In this document: one piece after another, positions 53,268-61,914 of the stretch
How the letters are laid out: each line of letters starts with the position of its first letter
Numbering within the stretch: position 1 is the stretch's first letter
Source of the DNA: Gammaproteobacteria bacterium 50_400_T64
GTDB taxonomy: Bacteria; Pseudomonadota; Gammaproteobacteria; Pseudomonadales; Porticoccaceae
Assembly (NCBI GenBank): GCA_002162755.1
Contig: MAAS01000013.1
Span: 62,001-126,000 of the forward strand
Direction of reading: 5' to 3'
Length of the DNA stretch: 64,000 nucleotides
The notes under the pieces: generated by a model
What the model saw: only the letters and a program-made list of their open reading frames with translations
The model's database searches: none
Told to the model about the DNA's origin: nothing
Made by a program: the position numbers and the translations under genes

Positions 53268-53370
53268 ATCGTTAGCAAGCAACGGGACCTAGGATCCTTT
53301 GCTAGCGGATCAACCTCCTAACCCCCTGTATTATACTTTTTCGGGGAGCGCAAGCTCCCCGCTTTTTTTT
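53268..53370 (+). ncRNA. Candidate small RNA with CCUCCU seed
   Basis: About 100 bases between two leftward genes, with no rightward gene to belong to. From 5' to 3': a stem GTTAGCAA/TTGCTAGC (53271-53278 with 53299-53306, one G-T pair) enclosing the palindrome AGGATCCT; a C-rich single-stranded stretch CCTCCTAACCCCC (53314-53326) complementary to Shine-Dalgarno sequences; and an intrinsic terminator with a GCAA tetraloop. This is the usual build of a trans-acting bacterial small RNA. No known family was identified. The rest of the gap, 53050-53232, is AT-rich without visible structure. Confidence 0.5.
53342..53370 (+). terminator. Intrinsic terminator with GCAA tetraloop
   Basis: CGGGGAGC (53342-53349) and GCTCCCCG (53354-53361) form an eight-pair stem closed by GCAA, followed by CTTTTTTTT. 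The reverse strand continues with A residues, so it cannot serve the leftward OsmC gene that ends at 53390. Confidence 0.88.
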
Positions 53371-53389
53371 GCCTAAAATAAAGCAAATG

Positions 53390-53824
53390 CTAGTTTTCGT
53401 CGCTGCTGTCCGTGAGGATTTCATAGCTGTGGCTAATCTCTACGCCACCCTTGCCGAGCATAATTGACGCAGAGCAGTATTTCTCCGCAGATAGCCCAAC
53501 GGCGCGCTTAACCTGTTTTTCTTTCAAATCCTGCCCTTTGACAACAAAGTGAATATTGATCGCGGTAAATACCGCTGGCACGGCATCGGCGCGTTCAGCC
53601 TCGAGTTCGGCATGGCAGGCCGTCACTTTCTGGCGACTTTTCTTCAAAATACTCATCACGTCGTAGCTGGCACAACCCCCCATGCCAATAAGTAGCATTT
53701 CCATTGGGCGAATGCCCATATTGCGACCGCCCAGGTCTTCGGGGCCATCCATGACGACGGAGTGGCCACTACCTGACTCCCCGAGAAACATAGCGTTATC
53801 GACCCACTTAACTTTGGCTTTCAT
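53390..53824 (-). CDS. OsmC family protein, YhfA-like
   Basis: A 144-residue OsmC-fold protein. The two redox cysteines expected for this family are in IGMGGCASYDVMSIL and AEKYCSASIMLGKGG. OsmC/Ohr proteins reduce peroxides through such cysteines; the YhfA branch, encoded beside crp in many gammaproteobacteria, has no firmly assigned role. Here it is divergent from crp/vfr with 206 bases between starts, matching that conserved neighbourhood. Confidence 0.93.
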   Translation of the reverse strand: MKAKVKWVDNAMFLGESGSGHSVVMDGPEDLGGRNMGIRPMEMLLIGMGGCASYDVMSILKKSRQKVTACHAELEAERADAVPAVFTAINIHFVVKGQDLKEKQVKRAVGLSAEKYCSASIMLGKGGVEISHSYEILTDSSDEN

Positions 53825-54030
53825 GATTTACTTCCTTTCTATGTGACAAGTTGGGCGATGCCAGGTTTGTCGTCATTGATTTGAGTGTGGAGCGCTACAT
53901 ATCACGCAGGAATTAAACTTTCTGTGGCAAGGCTGGCATTATAGATGCCTACTGGATCAAAGGGTTACATTAATAATCTTATAGTGCGATGATGCTATAT
54001 AAGTATACGAAAATACATGGAGCCCAAATC

Positions 54031-54663
54031 GTGAGTCTAAAACCCATTACCCCGCATATCGATAATCTTGAACAATTTCTCGGCCATTGCCATCGCCGAC
54101 GTTATCCCGCAAAGAGCACCTTGATTTATGCTGGTGATAGCAGCGATACGCTTTACTACATTATTAGTGGTTCGGTAACCGTGCTGATTGAAGATGATGA
54201 CGGTCGCGAGATGATTGTTGCGTATTTGAATCCCGGTGATTTCTTCGGTGAAATGGGTTTGTTTGGGCAGGAAGATCGTAGTGCCTGGATCCGTGCTAAA
54301 AACGAATGCGATGTGGCAGAAATTAGCTACGATAATTTCCACGCACTGACCAAGACCCATCCCGATTTTCTCTATGCAGTGTCCATGCAAATGGCGCAGC
54401 GCCTGAGAGACACCACGCGTAAAGTGGGTGACTTGGCTTTCCTCGATGTAACAGGTCGTGTGGCGCGTACACTGCTTGATTTGAGTAAAGAGCCCGATGC
54501 CATGACTCATCCTGATGGCATGCAGATAAAAATCACTCGCCAGGAGATCGGCCGTATTGTGGGCTGCTCACGAGAGATGGTGGGTCGAGTGCTAAAAGTA
54601 CTCGAGCAGCAGGATTTGGTGTGGGTCAAAGGTAAAACGATGGTCGTACACGGTACGCGTTAA
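54031..54663 (+). CDS. crp: cAMP receptor protein, Vfr/CRP type
   Basis: A 210-residue global regulator. The N-terminal cyclic-nucleotide domain has [26 protein letters not shown] with the phosphate-binding cassette ending in [18 protein letters not shown]; the C-terminal winged helix has [25 protein letters not shown]. Identity to Pseudomonas Vfr in the last 70 residues appears very high. GTG 54031 has GGAG eight bases upstream; the frame extends to 53989 with non-homologous residues. An intrinsic terminator follows. Confidence 0.95.
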   Translation: MSLKPITPHIDNLEQFLGHCHRRRYPAKSTLIYAGDSSDTLYYIISGSVTVLIEDDDGREMIVAYLNPGDFFGEMGLFGQEDRSAWIRAKNECDVAEISYDNFHALTKTHPDFLYAVSMQMAQRLRDTTRKVGDLAFLDVTGRVARTLLDLSKEPDAMTHPDGMQIKITRQEIGRIVGCSREMVGRVLKVLEQQDLVWVKGKTMVVHGTR

Positions 54664-54685
54664 GCGACCCTGTTAAAGAGTTAAT

Positions 54686-54723
54686 ACGGCGCCTTCTTTA
54701 ATCGGATAAGGCGCCGTTTTTAT
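54686..54723 (+). terminator. Intrinsic terminator of crp
   Basis: ACGGCGCCTT (54686-54695) and AAGGCGCCGT (54708-54717) form a ten-pair stem with a 12-base loop followed by TTTTATTT, 22 bases after the crp stop codon. The opposite side is not T-rich, so it acts mainly rightward. Confidence 0.85.
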
Positions 54724-54732
54724 TTACAGAGC

Positions 54733-55725
54733 CTAACTTTTTTGTAACAGGCTGCGGTGCTGTTCTACCGCAAGGCGTGGGCCGAATTGAGTGACTACCG
54801 CAGCTGAGGCGACACTGGCTAATTCACCCGCTTGTCGATAGTCCATGCCGTTGGTAATGCCGTAGAGAAAAGCCCCTGCAAACATATCCCCAGCACCGTT
54901 GGTGTCGACGGCAGTAACGGCCGTCGGGGCAATGCGATGGGTGCTTTCACCATCGTAAATTAATGCGCCTTCTGCGCCTAAAGTAATGGCAAAGGTGGTG
55001 GCGCTTTGCTTCATGCTCTCGACGGCGGCATCCAGCGTTGTCTCGCCAGTCCAGCCAAAGGCCTCGTCTTTATTGCAGAATAGAAGGTCAACGCGCTCGC
55101 CGATCATTTCTTGTAAACCGTCGCGGAAAAACTCAACCATGCCTGGATCAGAGAGGCTAAATGCGGTTTTTGTGCCCGCTTGCTCGGCATGTTGTCGACA
55201 TTCAATGGCGGCATCTTTACCGGTTGGCGATGTCACCAAATACCCTTCGGTATAAACATATTTTGCATTATTGATGGCATCGAGATTAAGGTTTTTACGG
55301 CAGATAGTTTCGCTAATACCGAGATAGGTGTTCATCGTGCGCTCGGCGTCGGGCGTGATGAGAACCAGGCATTTACCGGTGGTGCCCTCGGGTAATTCAT
55401 CAATACCGTTGTGGCTGACGCCGGCTTTGGTCAAATCATCCAAATAGAAGCGACCATTGTCATCGTCAGCCACCTTGCAGGACTGGTAGGCCTTACCGCC
55501 AAAACTGGCGACCGCCATAATACTGTTTGCCGCCGAACCCCCGCTGGCACGTTTGGCCATCACCAGGTGATTATCGAGGTGGTTGATAAGTTCGAGTTGC
55601 CGCGCTTCGTCGACCAGGGTCATTACACCTTTATCGATGCCAAAGGTGGCGAGTTCCGCGTCGCTAATTTCAATTTCGGTATCGACCAGTGCGGCACCTA
55701 TGCCATAGACATCAATTGTTTTCAT
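54733..55725 (-). CDS. PfkB-family carbohydrate/adenosine kinase
   Basis: A 330-residue ribokinase-fold kinase. Signature 1 is ASGGSAANSIMAVASFGGKA and signature 2 is AVDTNGAGDMFAGAFLYGI with the catalytic aspartate; YGIGAALVDTEIEI is the N-terminal strand. The overall pattern (short GxGxxLVD start, RTMNTYLGIS) is that of bacterial adenosine kinase-like proteins, but the sugar or nucleoside substrate is not proved. ATG 55725 is preferred to the upstream 55803 start, which would overlap the region ahead of mrcB. It converges with crp and is divergent from mrcB. Confidence 0.9.
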   Translation of the reverse strand: MKTIDVYGIGAALVDTEIEISDAELATFGIDKGVMTLVDEARQLELINHLDNHLVMAKRASGGSAANSIMAVASFGGKAYQSCKVADDDNGRFYLDDLTKAGVSHNGIDELPEGTTGKCLVLITPDAERTMNTYLGISETICRKNLNLDAINNAKYVYTEGYLVTSPTGKDAAIECRQHAEQAGTKTAFSLSDPGMVEFFRDGLQEMIGERVDLLFCNKDEAFGWTGETTLDAAVESMKQSATTFAITLGAEGALIYDGESTHRIAPTAVTAVDTNGAGDMFAGAFLYGITNGMDYRQAGELASVASAAVVTQFGPRLAVEQHRSLLQKS

Positions 55726-55868
55726 TTTGTATTCCAGTAAATTTGGGCTGTGATCAATAATCAAATAGCCTGCCATCAAGGGTGGCGGTAGACTGTCTGG
55801 CAAATATTTTAGCAGTATTTATCGTTAACCGGGATGCGGCTGTCAGTTGTCTTGTAGGGAAATTAAGC

Positions 55869-58202
55869 TTGACCAAAAAGAAGCGGAAAAAAGCGAGAAA
55901 GAAACCGAATAAAGCTAGGCGTCCAGTGCTTGCTAGTAGGCTTGGTAAAACTATAAAAACGGGTCTCCTAATCTCGCTGCTTGTTAGCTTGCTGGGCTTG
56001 TTCGTGCTTGATGGCCAGTTGACTCGTCGTTTTTCAGGTAGTAAATGGGCGTTGCCCAGCCACGTTTACAGTCGAGCGTTTGAGTTATACGAAGGGCTTG
56101 AGCTATCGCAGGGCGCGTTGGTTTGGGAGCTGGAGAAGCTGGGTTATCGGCGTGTAACAAAAGTCAGTGCTGCGGGTCAGTACAGCCTTAAAGGGCAGCG
56201 TGTTGATGTGTATTCACGAGCTTTTCAATTCTGGGATGAAAATAAGCAGGCGCAAAGATTTAATTTAACCTTTAAGAACTCCCGTCTTGCAGGACTACGT
56301 ACGTCACAAGGTAAGCCTTTAACATTGGTGCGTCTGGAGCCAATGCGCATTGGGGGCATTTATCCGGCTCATCTTGAAGATCGCTTACCTGTACAGCTTG
56401 AAGAGCTGCCACCATTGCTAGTGGAAAGCCTGATCGCCGTTGAAGACCGGGATTTCTATAAGCATTACGGCGTATCGCTGCGTGGCATCAGTCGAGCGTT
56501 AATTAATAACCTGCGCCCGGGTAGTGCGACTCAGGGCGGTAGTACCCTGACTCAGCAGTTGGTGAAAAACCTTTATCTCAGCAAGGATCGTACGTTGGTA
56601 CGTAAGGGGCTTGAAGCGGTGATGGCGCTGATGCTGGAGCAGCACTACAGCAAGGGTGAAATCATTGAGGCCTACATTAATGAAATATATCTGGGGCAGT
56701 CTGGCAAGCGGGCAATTCATGGTTTCGGTATGGCCAGCCAGCATTATTTTCGCCAGCCACTGGCAGAGTTAGAGTTACACCAGGTTGCCCTCTTAGTTGC
56801 GATCGCCAAAGGTGCTTCGTACTACGGTCCAAGGCGTAATGCCGAGCGTGCGTTAACGCGTCGAAATTTGGTGATTAACCTACTGGCATCGCAAGGCATT
56901 ATCACCACCGCTGTGGCTGAAAAGGCGAGCCAGCAAGCCCTCGATATTTCAGCTCGCCCCGGCACTCGCACTAACCCCTTTCCCGCTTATCTCGACCTGG
57001 TTAAGCGTCAGTTGCGTGAGGACTATGAGGAAGATGATTTGCGCAGTGGGGGTTTGCGCGTGTTCACCCACTTTGATCCGCAGATACAGCGAAAGCTGGA
57101 GAAAGTACTCAGCACTAAACTTACTGTACTGGAGCGACAGAAAGGTCTGCAGGACAAACCGCTGGAGGCCGCCTCGCTAGTGGTGGGCGTTGGTACGGCT
57201 GAAGTGCTAGCAATGGTCGGTGGTCGTGAAGCAGATTTTGCGGGCTTCAACCGCGCTCTGGATGCCCGGCGGCCCATTGGTTCGACGGTTAAACCGGCGG
57301 TGTATTTGACGGCTCTGGAGCAAGCAAATCACTACACTTTGATCAGTTCCTTGAGTGATGAGCCAGTGGCAATTCCCGCCGAGCACGGTGAGACCTGGCG
57401 GCCGCAAAACTTCGACCATAAAAGCCACGGCGAGGTGCCGCTGTTTCAGGCTATGGGTAAATCATACAATTTAGCGACGGCACGCCTGGGTATGGCGGTG
57501 GGGCTTGAGCGTGTGAGTGAGACCTTGCGCCGTTTGGGTTATGAGGGCTTTATTCCCAAAGTCCCCGCGCTGACACTAGGCGCGGTGTCGATGTCGCCCT
57601 TTGATGTGGCGACTATTTATCACACCATTGCCGCAGGCGGTTTTTATTCCCCCCTGGTATCGATACATAGCGTGTACGGTGCAGAGAATCAGCCATTAAA
57701 GCGCTACCCTTACCGTGTCGAAAGTCGTTTTGAAGCGGGGCCGATTCACTTAATACAATACGCCATGCAAGTCGTTATGCGTGAGGGAACGGGGCGTAGT
57801 GCCTATCGCACCCTGAGTGATGATGTTGCCGTTGCCGGTAAAACCGGTACCTCGAATGATCAGCGCGATAGCTGGTTCAGCGGTTTTGGTGATGATTATT
57901 TGGCCGTAGTTTGGCTCGGTCGCGATGACAACGGCAAAATGCCTTTTACTGGTTCGTCGGGTGCGTTACAGATTTGGAGTCAGTTGATGTCGACATTGAA
58001 AGTGCGCTCACTAGCGTTTACTCGTCCCGATGACATTACTTATCACTGGGTTGATCCTGTGCAGGGTATGTTGAGTGAAGAGGGCTGTAAGGGGGCAAGA
58101 TTTTTGCCGTTTGTTGCGGGTAGTGAGCCGATAGAATCTGTGCCCTGCCGTGAGAAGCAGGGGAGTAAAATTATTGACTGGTTTAAAGCGTTGTTAGATT
58201 AA
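55869..58202 (+). CDS. mrcB: Penicillin-binding protein 1B
   Basis: A bifunctional peptidoglycan synthase of the inner membrane, about 777 residues. A basic tail and one transmembrane helix (about 32-48, LLISLLVSLLGLFVLDG) precede a UB2H domain (about 60-145, LPSHVYSRAFELYEG), the GT51 glycosyltransferase (EDRDFYKHYGV with catalytic Glu192, GGSTLTQQLVKNLYL, KGEIIEAYINEIYLGQ) and the transpeptidase (STVK with Ser472, SYN in GKSYNLA, and KTG at 658-660). TTG 55869 is chosen; the frame is open to GTG 55782 but that extension is not family-like. The lipoprotein gene 88 bases downstream probably encodes its activator. Confidence 0.94.
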   Translation: MTKKKRKKARKKPNKARRPVLASRLGKTIKTGLLISLLVSLLGLFVLDGQLTRRFSGSKWALPSHVYSRAFELYEGLELSQGALVWELEKLGYRRVTKVSAAGQYSLKGQRVDVYSRAFQFWDENKQAQRFNLTFKNSRLAGLRTSQGKPLTLVRLEPMRIGGIYPAHLEDRLPVQLEELPPLLVESLIAVEDRDFYKHYGVSLRGISRALINNLRPGSATQGGSTLTQQLVKNLYLSKDRTLVRKGLEAVMALMLEQHYSKGEIIEAYINEIYLGQSGKRAIHGFGMASQHYFRQPLAELELHQVALLVAIAKGASYYGPRRNAERALTRRNLVINLLASQGIITTAVAEKASQQALDISARPGTRTNPFPAYLDLVKRQLREDYEEDDLRSGGLRVFTHFDPQIQRKLEKVLSTKLTVLERQKGLQDKPLEAASLVVGVGTAEVLAMVGGREADFAGFNRALDARRPIGSTVKPAVYLTALEQANHYTLISSLSDEPVAIPAEHGETWRPQNFDHKSHGEVPLFQAMGKSYNLATARLGMAVGLERVSETLRRLGYEGFIPKVPALTLGAVSMSPFDVATIYHTIAAGGFYSPLVSIHSVYGAENQPLKRYPYRVESRFEAGPIHLIQYAMQVVMREGTGRSAYRTLSDDVAVAGKTGTSNDQRDSWFSGFGDDYLAVVWLGRDDNGKMPFTGSSGALQIWSQLMSTLKVRSLAFTRPDDITYHWVDPVQGMLSEEGCKGARFLPFVAGSEPIESVPCREKQGSKIIDWFKALLD

Positions 58203-58290
58203 GCGGCTTTGGATTAATTCTGAATGAATTGTTGTTTTTAATGCGTCGGATATTGGATACATAGGGTGCAGGCATGTGGAGGTTAGGGAA

Positions 58291-58779
58291 ATGTTAGCGA
58301 AAACAAAGTACTTATTGATCATCGTTGCGCTAGTGGTGGCAACAAGTGCCTGCGCACCTTTGCAGACATCAAGCGGCCCCGCTGCTCCCGTTGATTCGCG
58401 TTCGGCTCCGGCTTCACCCGGTTTTCCGGGCACAGCTGAAACGGAGCCTGTAGAGAAAACCTCGCCAAAAAAAATAGCCCCCGCAGAACAAGTGGCAAGT
58501 CCGGCACACAAAGCGGTTAGCGCATTACTACAGGAGGGTTGGTCTTATTACCGTGCAGAAAACTATGACCGCTCGATCGCCATTGCCGAGCGAGCCCAGC
58601 GGCTTAATCCCAGGCGAGCAGAAGTTTATCTACTATTAGCGAAAAGTTATTTTGCTAGTGGGCAGAGTCAATTGGCAGAGCAGTTAAGCCAGCGTGGGCT
58701 GTCGTTTAGTCAGAGTGATGTGACAATTCGGCGCAAGTTACAACGTTTATTGGTGCAAATTCGTGGTGCTGTACTTTAA
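58291..58779 (+). CDS. TPR-containing lipoprotein, candidate PBP1b activator (LpoP-like)
   Basis: A 162-residue protein with a lipoprotein signal (LLIIVALVVATSAC, lipid-modified cysteine near residue 21), a Pro/Ser/Ala-rich linker (about 25-75) and about two TPR-like helix pairs (ALLQEGWSYYRAENYDRSIA, AERAQRLNPRRAEVYLLLA, then KSYFASGQSQLAEQL). In Pseudomonas a TPR lipoprotein encoded beside PBP1b, LpoP, activates that synthase through its UB2H domain; the gene order and architecture here are the same. ATG 58291 follows GGAGG by eight bases. The specific role is inference. Confidence 0.8.
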   Translation: MLAKTKYLLIIVALVVATSACAPLQTSSGPAAPVDSRSAPASPGFPGTAETEPVEKTSPKKIAPAEQVASPAHKAVSALLQEGWSYYRAENYDRSIAIAERAQRLNPRRAEVYLLLAKSYFASGQSQLAEQLSQRGLSFSQSDVTIRRKLQRLLVQIRGAVL

Positions 58780-58819
58780 TAGATGGTTAAAAATAATGAT
58801 GAGAATCGATTCGGAGGTT

Positions 58820-59902
58820 TTAATTTTTACTCAATACCACTAGCTTAAAGCCATCGGCTTCGATAATTTTCTCGCAACGGGAAAAAATTGGCTGAGCAAG
58901 CTTTTCCAGTGGCACAAATTGATTAACAACAAACAGCGCGCGGCCCGAAGGTTTTAAATGCTGGGCGGCAGATTTTAGGAATTTCTCCGTCAGGCGGCTA
59001 TCGGTTTTAAAGCCCTGATGAAAGGGTGGATTGCAAAGCACGGCATCAAACGTTTTCTTAACCGTGTTGGCGCAATCAGCGGCAATAACCTCTCCGCTAA
59101 TATCAAAAGCAGCGAAGTTTTTATGGCAGGCAATAATCGCTGCAGCGCAGTTGTCAGTGGCTTCAATGTGCAAGTTGGCGTCGAGTAGAGTCTGGGCAGC
59201 CATCACCGATAAATAGCCGTAGCCACAACCCAGATCGAGCAGTGTGCGTGGCGGCGTATCGAAGTCCGCAAAAAATTCATTTAAATGTTGCGCAAGCAAG
59301 GCACTGCCGCGGTCGATTTTATTCCAGCCAAATAATCCGGGCTTGCTATAAAGCGGTTTGTCTTCACCGTCATTTATCGGTGTGAAATTCTCGTAGGGCG
59401 TCTTAAGGGGTAATAAACGGTTTTCGTTAAGGTTGTTTGATGTCGGATTTTGAACACCATTTTTAGTAATGGTGGCGAGATAATAGTTGCCGTGTTTTGA
59501 CACCATTGCCTGAGTATCAAAATAATTGGCCGCTTTGCTGGCGTAGGTTTTAATGCCTTCGTTTTTTGCGCCGAGGAGTATCAGTTCGCCGTTGTCGTTT
59601 AGCAGGCGTAGTGAATTATTAATAATGTGGTGAGCTACAGGCTTTTCTTTTGAAACGCGATAAATAATACGCTTGAAGCTGGCGTTCGCGAAACCGCTGA
59701 AATCAAAATCATTAAACAGATATTCGCAATTAGCGAGCTGTGCTTGTCGGGCAATATCGAAGCGGTTGCTTAATACCTGCACTGAAGCGTCAAGGCTGGC
59801 GAAGGGAATATCGATTAGATTTTCATCGGCGACTAGCAGGCAGGATTCACTCGAACCCGCACTGCATAAATAAGGCTGAAGCAATAAAAAAATAGCGTCC
59901 AC
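58820..59902 (-). CDS. rsmC: 16S rRNA m2G1207 methyltransferase RsmC-like
   Basis: A 360-residue protein with two tandem Rossmann modules: a degenerate N-terminal half (about 1-165) and a catalytic C-terminal half with SAM motif LLDLGCGYGYLSVMAA (about 220-235), LHIEATDNCAAAI, and the base-binding NPPFHQG. The duplication and NPPFH are typical of RsmC/RlmG guanine N2-methyltransferases; RlmG cannot be excluded entirely. It starts eight bases after... that is, it ends the strand order hemB is not its partner upstream: rsmC lies upstream-right-adjacent with its start at 59902, only eight bases left of the hemB stop (59911), so both are likely one leftward transcript with hemB first. Confidence 0.88.
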   Translation of the reverse strand: MDAIFLLLQPYLCSAGSSESCLLVADENLIDIPFASLDASVQVLSNRFDIARQAQLANCEYLFNDFDFSGFANASFKRIIYRVSKEKPVAHHIINNSLRLLNDNGELILLGAKNEGIKTYASKAANYFDTQAMVSKHGNYYLATITKNGVQNPTSNNLNENRLLPLKTPYENFTPINDGEDKPLYSKPGLFGWNKIDRGSALLAQHLNEFFADFDTPPRTLLDLGCGYGYLSVMAAQTLLDANLHIEATDNCAAAIIACHKNFAAFDISGEVIAADCANTVKKTFDAVLCNPPFHQGFKTDSRLTEKFLKSAAQHLKPSGRALFVVNQFVPLEKLAQPIFSRCEKIIEADGFKLVVLSKN

Positions 59903-59910
59903 GGGTTAGT

Positions 59911-60936
<1,026 letters not shown>

Positions 60937-61000
60937 TTAATTCCTATGCAAGATTTCTAGACGGGCTTTTTCCAGAGGGTTATTTTGCGCCCTTGCTGGC

Positions 61001-61029
61001 AACCATTACCTAATGATTAGGCAATGGTT
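61001..61029. repeat. Inverted repeat between the SYLF gene and hemB
   Basis: AACCATTACCTAAT (61001-61014) and ATTAGGCAATGGTT (61016-61029) are inverse complements except for one pair, around a single central G. The core CCTAATGATTAGG is a perfect 13-base palindrome. It lies 11 bases after the SYLF stop and 70 bases upstream of hemB, so it could be a terminator stem or an operator; no T tract supports the former. Confidence 0.5.
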
Positions 61030-61039
61030 TTGTTAAAAA

Positions 61040-61609
61040 TTAATGAATGGCTTTGTAGTCAAACTTCTGCCCGGATACTTTCATATCAAACATTAGTCCG
61101 CCTTTGGCTACTGTAAAGATAGCCATGCCCTTGTAATACTCTCCCGCCGTGTTTGCATCGTGCTTGCCACCACTGACGCCAGCCGAACTGCCGCTTGTGG
61201 ATACACCGGCCTGAGCACCTGCTGTAATAACAACGACCCCAGCATCTGCACCAAATTCGAAGTTGCTGCCGGTGAACTCATCGAAAGCGCGTTTATCCTG
61301 CAGGAATATAATTTGACTAAAGCCCTGAGCGCCCAGCTGGAAACCAAGGCTGACCTGAGTCATTGATATGTCGCCAACATGAACACTTTGTTGATAGACG
61401 CGGCCCGTCCCGTAAGCACCGCCGATACCAATGCCCGCTTTGCCAATGGTAGGGAATACAGCGTAACCATAGCTGTTATTGAAGAATGTACTGCTCTGGC
61501 CAGCTTGTTGGAAAACATGGGTAGTGTCGCTGAATTTGTCAGCCCAGGCAGATGAAAAAGAGAGTGCCGCTAGTACAAATGTAGCTACCAATATCAGGGG
61601 CTTTCTCAT
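61040..61609 (-). CDS. Secreted SYLF/Ysc84-domain protein
   Basis: A 189-residue protein with a Sec signal peptide (about residues 1-23, LILVATFVLAALSFSSAWA). The mature part is a SYLF (Ysc84-like, lipid-binding) domain: YGYAVFPTIGKAGIGIGGAYGTG, then FQLGAQGFSQIIFLQ, GADAGVVVITAGAQAGVS and a closing KGGLMFDMKVSGQKFDYK. SYLF proteins in bacteria are periplasmic or surface-associated; eukaryotic members bind phosphoinositides, but the bacterial role is unknown. ATG 61609 with AAGGA nine bases upstream gives a clean signal peptide; the frame extends to 61657. Confidence 0.9.
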   Translation of the reverse strand: MRKPLILVATFVLAALSFSSAWADKFSDTTHVFQQAGQSSTFFNNSYGYAVFPTIGKAGIGIGGAYGTGRVYQQSVHVGDISMTQVSLGFQLGAQGFSQIIFLQDKRAFDEFTGSNFEFGADAGVVVITAGAQAGVSTSGSSAGVSGGKHDANTAGEYYKGMAIFTVAKGGLMFDMKVSGQKFDYKAIH

Positions 61610-61840
61610 GTTCGTTATTCCTTGTGGCGTAGAGTGGGTCAATTGAAGTTGCGACACGGTTTGTGTTGCGCGTTCAGTATAGACAGATTAAAAGCCTTTG
61701 TCCGTAAGGCTAAGCGTGGATAAAAGAAGCGGGTCGTGTCGCTTTTATATCGACGGTAGAGGTGTTTGTATATACTTTTATCGAATGCGCAAAATAATGA
61801 AAGAGATAACGCGACAGCTTGCCTGACACAGAGAGAACCT

Positions 61841-61853
61841 GCGTTTAACGCAA
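61841..61853. promoter_or_regulatory. Palindrome upstream of the acyl-CoA dehydrogenase
   Basis: TGCGTTTAACGCA is a perfect 13-base palindrome 62 bases before the start codon, upstream of a TACACT -10-like box (61877-61882). It could be an operator for a repressor of fatty-acid genes; no named regulator's site was matched. Confidence 0.35.
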
Positions 61854-61914
61854 GCCTTATCCGTTTCATCATTCACTACACTAATTTACATTTGCTCTCA
61901 GGTAACGACTGACT

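Noticed and set aside
53268-53370. RsmY/RsmZ-type RNA because of several GGA triplets
   Set aside because: GGA motifs are not regularly placed in hairpin loops and the GacA upstream site (TGTAAG-N6-CTTACA) is not seen; the C-rich seed is unlike those RNAs.
53826-53860. CRP self-regulation site (TGTGAC) between OsmC and crp
   Set aside because: Only one half-site is present; the expected TCACA partner is missing at the right spacing.
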